Shown piece by piece: positions 1 to 5,574 of a DNA stretch of 5,574 nt. The notes below the pieces were generated by a model. The model saw only the letters and a list, made by a program, of their open reading frames with translations. It was not told the DNA's origin and ran no database searches. The translations under genes and the position numbers were made by a program. This DNA is from Actinomycetes bacterium (GTDB taxonomy: Bacteria; Actinomycetota; Acidimicrobiia; Acidimicrobiales; Microtrichaceae). Every line of letters starts with the position of its first letter. Within the stretch, counting starts at the first letter, position 1. The stretch lies in NCBI GenBank assembly GCA_023423475.1, contig JAFAFN010000425.1, positions 1 through 5,574 on the forward strand, in the 5' to 3' direction.

Positions 1-436
1 CCGCAGCGGTCCCCCGAGAACGAGTGCTCGGCGACGAGGCTGGCGTGCGCACCGCCTGCGTCGACCTCGACGAGTCGGACGTCATCGCTGTCGGTGCCGG
101 TACCGAGCGCGAACCACGAACCGCCGGGTGACACCTCGATCGCTGCGCCGTCCAGGCCGCTGCACCTGCCGGCGTCGAGGGCCGGCGCGGGGTCGGTCCC
201 CAGATCGACGATCCCCCGCGGGCGAGCCCGGTCAGCTGCGTGGGATCGGACTCGGTGCACAGGATCGCCGTCGCCGACCAGCCCTGCTGCTGCACGGCAG
301 GCCGCGGCTCGTCGCCGCCGGCCCGAACCCACCACGCGGCGACGCCCACCACGAGCAGCGCGACGACGAGCGCAACGGCCACGCCGACACCGATCCGTCG
401 CTGCCGACCCGAACCAGATCCATCACCCGACTCCAT
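1..436 (-). CDS. Membrane-anchored extracytoplasmic protein, unknown function; 5' part only, with apparent frameshift
   Basis: Not recognised as a named family. The start is ATG at 436, with GGAG (445-442) five bases upstream. The first ~73 residues give a short polar N-terminus, a basic RQRR (11-14), one hydrophobic segment at about 15-36 (Val/Ala/Leu-rich, ending AAWW), then a polar stretch with Cys60. This looks like an N-in single-pass anchor with an outside domain. From about position 217 leftward the original frame turns into Arg/Pro/Ser/Thr-rich translation, while another frame opens with GIVDLGTD and continues with SPGGSWFALGTG and RLVEVDAGG, which reads like a genuine acidic beta-rich domain. 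The switch falls on a five-G run (217-213 on the minus strand); six Gs would join the frames. Neither frame contains a stop before the window edge, so the 3' end lies outside. Either a sequencing indel or a real frameshift. The gene follows the ABC-F gene by about 105 bases. Confidence 0.6.
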   Translation of the reverse strand, partial: MESGDGSGSGRQRRIGVGVAVALVVALLVVGVAAWWVRAGGDEPRPAVQQQGWSATAILCTESDPTQLTGLARGGSSIWGPTPRRPSTPAGAAAWTAQRSRCHPAVRGSRSVPAPTAMTSDSSRSTQAVRTPASSPSTRSRGTAA

Positions 437-541
437 GCACACTCCGACGATCGAGACACCGCCGTGGTTCCGGACACCGAGATCCGCACCGTCGTCGGGG
501 TGATCACCTCGAGAACAAGTGTCATTTCGGGTCGGGCGGGA
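437..541 (-). other. Intergenic region upstream of the membrane-anchored protein
   Basis: This gap lies between the ABC-F stop and the ATG at 436 and probably carries the leader, perhaps a promoter, of the leftmost gene. It holds a perfect 10-base palindrome, GGTGATCACC (499-508), and a ribosome-binding GGAG at 445-442. I see no convincing -10/-35 pair and no hairpin with a T-tract that would end the ABC-F transcript. The palindrome is a possible operator only by its symmetry and position. Confidence 0.35.
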
Positions 542-2509
<1,968 letters not shown>

Positions 2510-2521
2510 CGGGCTCGAACG

Positions 2522-4126
2522 CTAGTGGTGCGTCATCACCTCGACGGCAGCGGCGGATGATCCGACTCGACGCTCCGGCCGACCGCGACGAGCAGGTCCT
2601 CGCGGTCGGGTGGCGCGACGATCTGCAGCCCGACGGGCAGGCCGTCCACACTGCCGCACGGCACCGAGATCGCCGGGAAGCCGACGAAGCTCCACGGGAT
2701 CGCGTTGCGCGACCGACATGGCCAGATCGGTCCTGACCATGAGCGCTCCGATCTCGAAGCGGTCGGTGTCGGCCGGGACCAGGTCACCGACGATGCGGCC
2801 GGCGTTGAGCACGACGATCCGGTCGGACAGCTCGAGCAGCTCGTCGAGGTCCTCGGAGATGAACAGCACGCCGGCGCCGGCGGCCCGGTGTTCGAGCAGC
2901 AGCTCCTGGGTGCGTCTGGTCTTCGCGATGTCGAGGCCGCGGCTCGGGTAGGCGGCGACGACCAGCGATCTCGGTGCGCCGAGTGCACGGGCGAGCATGA
3001 CGCGCTGGATGTTGCCGCCCGAGAGGTCCGCCACGATGCGCTCCGGTGCGGCGATCGACAACTCGGTGGTCGCGTCGAGCTCGTCGTAGCGGTTCCGCAC
3101 CGCCGCCCAGTCGATGCCGAGCCCCTTGCGGAACTCACCCAGGTCGGCCAGTGCGAGGTGCTCCGCGACCGACAGCCCGGGCACGACGGCGTCGGTGATC
3201 GGATCCTCCGGGACGCCGACGGCGCCCAGACCAAGGGCAGCACGAGCACCTTCACAGGTGAGCTCGACACCGTCGATCATCACCTTGCCGCTGCGGATCG
3301 AGCGGAGACCGAGGGCGACGTCGTAGAGCTCCCGCTGTCCGTTGCCCGCGATCCCCGCGACGCCGACGATGTGCTCGATCAGCTCGGGGTCGGTGAGCGT
3401 GGTCGGATCGGCGCCGTTGAGCACCATCCGACCGCCTCGCAGGACCGACACCCGGTCACAGATGCTGCGGGCCTCTGCGAGCTTGTGGGTGATGATCACC
3501 ACCGACAGCCCGTCCTCGCGCAGCGCACGGACGGCCTCGAAGAGCCCCTCGACCTCTTGTGGTGCGAGGACGCTCGTCGGCTCGTCGAGGATCACGAGCC
3601 GTGCGCCGGTGATCAGGACCTTGAGGATCTCGACCCGCTGGCGCTCGCCGATCGAGAGGTGCTTGACCTTCGCGGTCGGATCCACGGCGAGGCCGTAGCG
3701 CTCCGACGCGGCGAGGATCTGCTCGGCGAGTGCGTTGCGGTCCAGTCGCGGACCGTGCAGCGGGAGCGCCAGCGCGATGTTCTCGACCACGGTGAAGGCG
3801 GGCACGAGTCGGAGGTCCTGGAACACCATCCCGATGCCGAGCTCACGACCGATCGACGGCGAGGTGATCGCCACCGTGGTGCCGTCGACCGCGATCTCGC
3901 CCTCGTCGGGCTGATAGGTGCCGTACACCAGCTTCATCAGGGTGCTCTTGCCGGCACCGTTCTCGCCGAGCAGGCCGTGTACCTCTCCGGGTGCGATCTC
4001 GAGGTCGACCTCGCCGTTGGCGACGAGGTCCCCGAACCGTTTCGTGAGGCCCCGCACGCTCAGACGTGCGGGAGGAGCGGTCGACGCAGCAGCGGCAGCT
4101 GCATCGACGGGGTCGTGGATCCTCAT
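2522..4126 (-). CDS. BMP-type ABC importer ATPase (two-NBD, MglA/RbsA-like), with internal deletion and aberrant C-terminus
   Basis: Cytoplasmic ATPase of an importer for sugars, nucleosides or related small molecules. NBD1 is intact: Walker [10 protein letters not shown] (54-62), Q-loop Gln103, signature [11 protein letters not shown] (157-167), Walker [10 protein letters not shown] (177-185), His214. NBD2 has [10 protein letters not shown] (258-267) for Walker [10 protein letters not shown] (368-376), [10 protein letters not shown] (391-400) and ISEDLDEL with Glu replacing the H-loop His. These degenerate motifs are normal for the second half of BMP-type ATPases. Two things are not normal. 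After ELIEHIVG (248-255) the sequence jumps straight to VAGIAGNG, so the interdomain linker and first strands of NBD2 (roughly 45-60 residues) are missing. After FEIGALMV (457-464), the usual family end, the frame runs about 70 Arg/Pro-rich residues through amidase sequence read out of frame to a TAG at 2522. The start ATG (4126) overlaps the GntR stop as ATGA and has a good AGGAG. No permease or binding protein follows. Probably impaired or nonfunctional as sequenced. Confidence 0.85.
   Translation of the reverse strand: MRIHDPVDAAAAAASTAPPARLSVRGLTKRFGDLVANGEVDLEIAPGEVHGLLGENGAGKSTLMKLVYGTYQPDEGEIAVDGTTVAITSPSIGRELGIGMVFQDLRLVPAFTVVENIALALPLHGPRLDRNALAEQILAASERYGLAVDPTAKVKHLSIGERQRVEILKVLITGARLVILDEPTSVLAPQEVEGLFEAVRALREDGLSVVIITHKLAEARSICDRVSVLRGGRMVLNGADPTTLTDPELIEHIVGVAGIAGNGQRELYDVALGLRSIRSGKVMIDGVELTCEGARAALGLGAVGVPEDPITDAVVPGLSVAEHLALADLGEFRKGLGIDWAAVRNRYDELDATTELSIAAPERIVADLSGGNIQRVMLARALGAPRSLVVAAYPSRGLDIAKTRRTQELLLEHRAAGAGVLFISEDLDELLELSDRIVVLNAGRIVGDLVPADTDRFEIGALMVRTDLAMSVAQRDPVELRRLPGDLGAVRQCGRPARRAADRRATRPRGPARRGRPERRVGSSAAAVEVMTHH
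2536..2712 (-). pseudogene. Amidase-signature enzyme, C-terminal remnant
   Basis: In a different frame from the overlapping ATPase tail, this stretch reads [17 protein letters not shown], then [16 protein letters not shown] and about 24 more residues to a TGA at 2538-2536. The pattern G-x-PA-x-SVP-x-G...GLPVGLQ-(I/L) is the conserved C-terminal block of amidase-signature hydrolases (GatA, AtzE, AtzF and relatives), which cleave amide bonds with a Ser-cisSer-Lys triad. Only about 58 residues of an expected 450-500 remain. The N-terminal part with the whole triad is absent, and in this frame upstream of about 2712 the translation is an Arg/Ser/Pro-rich shadow of the ATPase. It has no start or ribosome-binding site of its own, so it cannot work as an enzyme. 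The likely parent is an amidase at the far end of the importer operon. The specific amidase subfamily cannot be told from this piece. Confidence 0.8.
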
Positions 4127-4884
4127 GGCTCTCCTGTTCCGAGCACCATCCGTGAGATGGCTCGTTGGACTCCGTCCTCGACGACGGAGATGGACAGCCC
4201 GATGTGTGCGACGAAGAGCTGCTCGGCGAGGACGGCGTCCTCCTCGAGCAGCGCATCGACGATCGCGAGGTGCTCGTCGATGGTGGCGGGGATGCGCCCC
4301 TCGACGAGGAAGTCCTGCATGCGCACCAGCCGGATGCGCTCGTTGAGGCCGCGCAGCTGGTCCACGAGGACCGGGTTCCCTGCGGCCTCGGCGAGGGTGA
4401 CGTGGAACGCCTCGTCGAGCGAGACGAACGCGGGGTCGGCATCGCCGGTCGAGTCCGAGTGCAGCTCGCCCCACTCCTCCTGCAGTTGGAGGAGGAGGGA
4501 CCGGTCGTGCGGCTTGCCGACTCTGCCGGGTCGGCGCAGCGCAGCGATCTCGAGGGTGGAGCGGACCTCGTAGATGTCGCGCATGACGGCCACGTCCGGG
4601 GCGATCGGACGGAACCCGCCGTCGGGCCAGCGTGCGACGAGGCCCTCGGCGTGCAGTCGGAAGAGCGCCTCTCGCACCGGGGTCCTCGACACCCCCGTCA
4701 GCGCCGCCAGCTTCTCCTCGCCGAGTCGGATGTTCAGGGGGAACTCACCGACGAGCAGGCGGTGCTTCAGCTCGGCGTAGGCCTGGTCCGACCGGGTCGC
4801 ACCGGCGCCGCGGGCGGGGCCGCCGGTGGGCCCTCCGTCCGCTGCCTCCGGCGTGCCGCCGCTCGCATACGCATCTGTATACAT
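4123..4884 (-). CDS. GntR family transcriptional regulator, FadR/FCD subfamily
   Basis: Predicted DNA-binding repressor or activator that responds to a small ligand. With the ATG at 4884 it is 253 residues. An in-frame TTG at 4899 would add five; neither has a strong ribosome-binding site. A Gly/Pro/Ala-rich N-terminal tail of about 30 residues precedes a winged helix beginning at [15 protein letters not shown], with the hallmark [16 protein letters not shown] (about 62-77) as recognition region and a wing at about 78-94. The C-terminal FCD domain (about 102-245) keeps the four metal-binding positions: Asp157 and His161 in LDEAFH, His205 in DEHLAIV, His227 in VAHIGL. This points to metal-dependent binding of a ligand, often a carboxylate in this family. 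It is translationally coupled to the importer ATPase by ATGA, so it probably controls that operon and itself. The TGTATACA palindrome over its start codon fits autoregulation. Confidence 0.92.
   Translation of the reverse strand: MYTDAYASGGTPEAADGGPTGGPARGAGATRSDQAYAELKHRLLVGEFPLNIRLGEEKLAALTGVSRTPVREALFRLHAEGLVARWPDGGFRPIAPDVAVMRDIYEVRSTLEIAALRRPGRVGKPHDRSLLLQLQEEWGELHSDSTGDADPAFVSLDEAFHVTLAEAAGNPVLVDQLRGLNERIRLVRMQDFLVEGRIPATIDEHLAIVDALLEEDAVLAEQLFVAHIGLSISVVEDGVQRAISRMVLGTGEP
4131..4135 (-). promoter_or_regulatory. Ribosome-binding site of the importer ATPase
   Basis: The minus strand reads AGGAG followed by agcc and then the ATG at 4126. It lies inside the last codons of the GntR gene, whose TGA overlaps the ATPase ATG (ATGA). 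This supports the start choice for the ATPase and coupled translation of the two genes. Confidence 0.75.
4876..4883. promoter_or_regulatory. Candidate GntR/FCD operator, TGTATACA palindrome over the regulator's start codon
   Basis: Perfect 8-base palindrome TGTATACA; its minus-strand T is the second base of the ATG at 4884. Many FadR/FCD-subfamily GntR regulators bind short palindromes of the TnGTnnnACnA or TTGTATACAA kind, so site and protein family agree. The AT-rich block stands out in a strongly GC-rich setting. Occupancy would block initiation or early elongation, which suggests negative autoregulation of the regulator-ATPase operon. It also resembles a -10 hexamer (TATACA), but a transcript from it would begin inside the gene, so I prefer the operator reading. 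No second copy was noticed in the window. Confidence 0.5.
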
Positions 4885-4950
4885 GGCTGTGCACGGCAAG
4901 AATCCGCCGTTTCCCGGCGAGGTCCCTTGCGTTACGGAGCCGTGAACGAC

Positions 4951-4968
4951 CGCGCACAGCGGTGCGCG
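4951..4968 (-). terminator. GC-rich stem-loop after the AtzH-like gene, possible terminator
   Basis: CGCGCAC (4951-4957), AGCG loop, GTGCGCG (4962-4968): a perfect 7-base-pair stem beginning 25 bases past the stop of the AtzH-like gene. It has no T-tract, as is common for hairpins in high-GC actinobacteria, so termination is plausible but not assured. A second, weaker imperfect inverted repeat (GTTACGG/CCGTGAAC, 4931-4946) and a 5-base inverted repeat ACGGC/GCCGT (4893-4910) lie between it and the regulator's start; either could be regulatory. I could not find a convincing -35/-10 promoter for the regulator here. Confidence 0.4.
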
Positions 4969-4992
4969 CCCGTCAGCTCTCGAGCACCCGGA

Positions 4993-5406
4993 TCAGGAGG
5001 GCCCGCGACCACCCAGCCACGACACGTGCGCGCTCGAGACCCTCCAGCCGCGCTCGGTGCGGATCCAGGTCTGGGACTGACGGCCGATCACGTCGGTGCC
5101 GTCGGGGACGAACTCGGTGTCGGCCGTCGCGAGGTCGTCGCCGAAGGTGGTGATCACCGTGTGCAGCAGCGACCGGGGAGGTGTGGCGACTGCCTGGGAC
5201 CGCCGGTACTCGGCGATGCGCTCCGCACCGCGGTGGCTCTCGTCGATCCCGTAGCGAACGGTCAGTGGTGAGTCCCAGAACCACTCGACGAGCTCGTCGA
5301 CGCGGTTCGCGACGAGCGCGTCCTCGTAGCGCTCGAACGCGTCGCGGACCTGGGCGACGACCTCGGGGCGGTTGATCTCGAACGGCGTGGGGGTCGGCTC
5401 GGTCAT
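4993..5406 (-). CDS. AtzH/HpxZ-like protein (DUF3225, SnoaL-like fold)
   Basis: Complete 137-residue protein, the usual size for the family. Recognisable family blocks are EINRPEVVAQVRDAFERYEDAL (10-31), a WFWDSPLTVRYGIDE segment (42-56), LLHTVITTFGDDLATADTEF (80-99), IGRQSQTWIRTERGWRVSSA (107-126) and HVSW (127-130). The fold is a small alpha+beta cone. In Pseudomonas sp. ADP, AtzH is described as a decarboxylating amidohydrolase acting on 1,3-dicarboxyurea in cyanuric acid breakdown; HpxZ belongs to the Klebsiella oxalurate/purine cluster. The Tyr/Arg pair I recall as catalytic in AtzH (Tyr22, Arg46, 24 apart) has a match here in Tyr27 and Arg51, also 24 apart. The ATG at 5406 (MTEPTPTP) is preferred over an upstream in-frame start at 5469, which would overlap the preceding gene and add a non-family segment. 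It lies 19 bases after the upstream gene's stop and is followed by a hairpin and the GntR operon. The true substrate is unknown. Confidence 0.85.
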   Translation of the reverse strand: MTEPTPTPFEINRPEVVAQVRDAFERYEDALVANRVDELVEWFWDSPLTVRYGIDESHRGAERIAEYRRSQAVATPPRSLLHTVITTFGDDLATADTEFVPDGTDVIGRQSQTWIRTERGWRVSSAHVSWLGGRGPS

Positions 5407-5425
5407 GGACCGAGGTTGTAGTCGC

Positions 5426-5574
5426 TCAGGGGCGTCGCCACAGCACGAAGGGCAGCACGAGCCCGGCACCTGCGCCCCGCAGGCCGTCGGCGACGGCGGT
5501 CATGGTCCAACCGGAGCGCAGCGAGTCGTCGATGACCAGACCGGGCCCGTCCGGCAGCGAGGAGCCGTCGGCCG
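5426..5574 (-). CDS. RecQ-family helicase C-terminal tail (phosphoribosyltransferase-like), partial
   Basis: The last 48 residues of a gene whose 5' part lies beyond the right edge; the stop is TGA at 5428-5426. The frame is too short and startless to appear as a full reading frame here. It contains GPGLVIDDSLRSGWTMTAVA followed by LRGAGAGLVLPFVL. A hydrophobic strand, two Asp, then (D/R)SGWT is a version of the PRPP-binding loop seen in the phosphoribosyltransferase-like domain at the C-terminus of actinobacterial RecQ-family ATP-dependent DNA helicases, which also end with a V-LP-(F/L)-(A/V)-L strand. No helicase motif is within the window, so the assignment rests on this tail alone. A stand-alone phosphoribosyltransferase or ComF-like protein is the alternative. 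The AtzH-like gene follows at 19 bases on the same strand, so read-through transcription is possible. Confidence 0.65.
   Translation of the reverse strand, partial: ADGSSLPDGPGLVIDDSLRSGWTMTAVADGLRGAGAGLVLPFVLWRRP

Noticed and set aside
513..524. GAACAAGTGTCA as a LexA/SOS box
   Set aside because: Only one half-site matches GAAC-N4-GTTC; the other half is GTCA, and the neighbouring genes do not suggest DNA-damage control.
232..525. A 97-codon minus-strand frame starting at 525
   Set aside because: It overlaps the membrane-anchored protein in another frame; Ser/Arg/Trp-rich, no hydrophobic anchor, and no ribosome-binding site.
2522..3360. Degenerate Walker A, Walker B and H-loop in the second half of the importer ATPase as signs of decay
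   Set aside because: GNGQREL, the altered Walker B and ISEDLDEL are normal for the second domain of BMP-type ATPases; only the missing linker/first strands and the aberrant tail are unusual.
2705..4573. A 622-codon plus-strand reading frame opposite the importer ATPase and GntR genes
   Set aside because: Antisense shadow of two clear genes; no recognisable motif, and its C-terminal part is Ser/Arg-rich low-information sequence.
5407..5469. N-terminal extension of the AtzH-like protein from a start at 5469
   Set aside because: It overlaps the end of the upstream RecQ-like gene in another frame and adds Cys/Pro-rich residues outside the family; the ATG at 5406 gives the normal family length.

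Overview
The window looks like chromosomal DNA of a high-GC actinobacterium. Third codon positions are mostly G or C, the gene set fits, and part of the content resembles Acidimicrobiia-type genomes; that last placement is inference. Every gene I can support is on the minus strand, so transcription runs from right (5574) to left (1). The long plus-strand reading frames are antisense shadows. I see no tRNA, rRNA, CRISPR array, insertion sequence or phage gene.

In transcription order: (i) 5574-5426, the 3' end of a gene whose C-terminus looks like the phosphoribosyltransferase-like tail of actinobacterial RecQ-family helicases; (ii) 5406-4993, a complete small AtzH/HpxZ-like (DUF3225) protein of the SnoaL-like fold; (iii) 4992-4885, an intergenic stretch with a GC-rich hairpin and, at its left edge, a TGTATACA palindrome overlapping the next start codon; (iv) 4884-4123, a GntR/FCD-type regulator; (v) 4126-2522, the ATPase of a BMP-type (sugar/nucleoside-like) ABC importer, coupled to the regulator by an ATGA overlap; (vi) about 2712-2536, the last ~58 residues of an amidase-signature enzyme, out of frame with the ATPase; (vii) 2509-542, a complete ABC-F ATPase; (viii) 436-1, the start of a membrane-anchored extracytoplasmic protein of unknown function with an apparent frameshift.

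The main story is a damaged nitrogen-compound uptake and breakdown locus. An AtzH/HpxZ-like protein, a ligand-sensing GntR regulator, a BMP-type importer ATPase and an amidase together suggest import and hydrolysis of a small amide or ureide-like compound (s-triazine breakdown products, oxalurate or similar). The locus carries two apparent deletions. About 45-60 residues are missing in frame from the start of the ATPase's second nucleotide-binding domain. A second junction joins the ATPase C-terminus directly to the amidase C-terminus, with no permease, substrate-binding protein or amidase catalytic core between. A third lesion, a G-run indel, sits in the leftmost gene. Each could be real gene decay or an assembly/sequencing error, and only read-level evidence can decide. 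I do not see a clearly new system; the closest candidate is the regulator-importer-amidase-AtzH combination.
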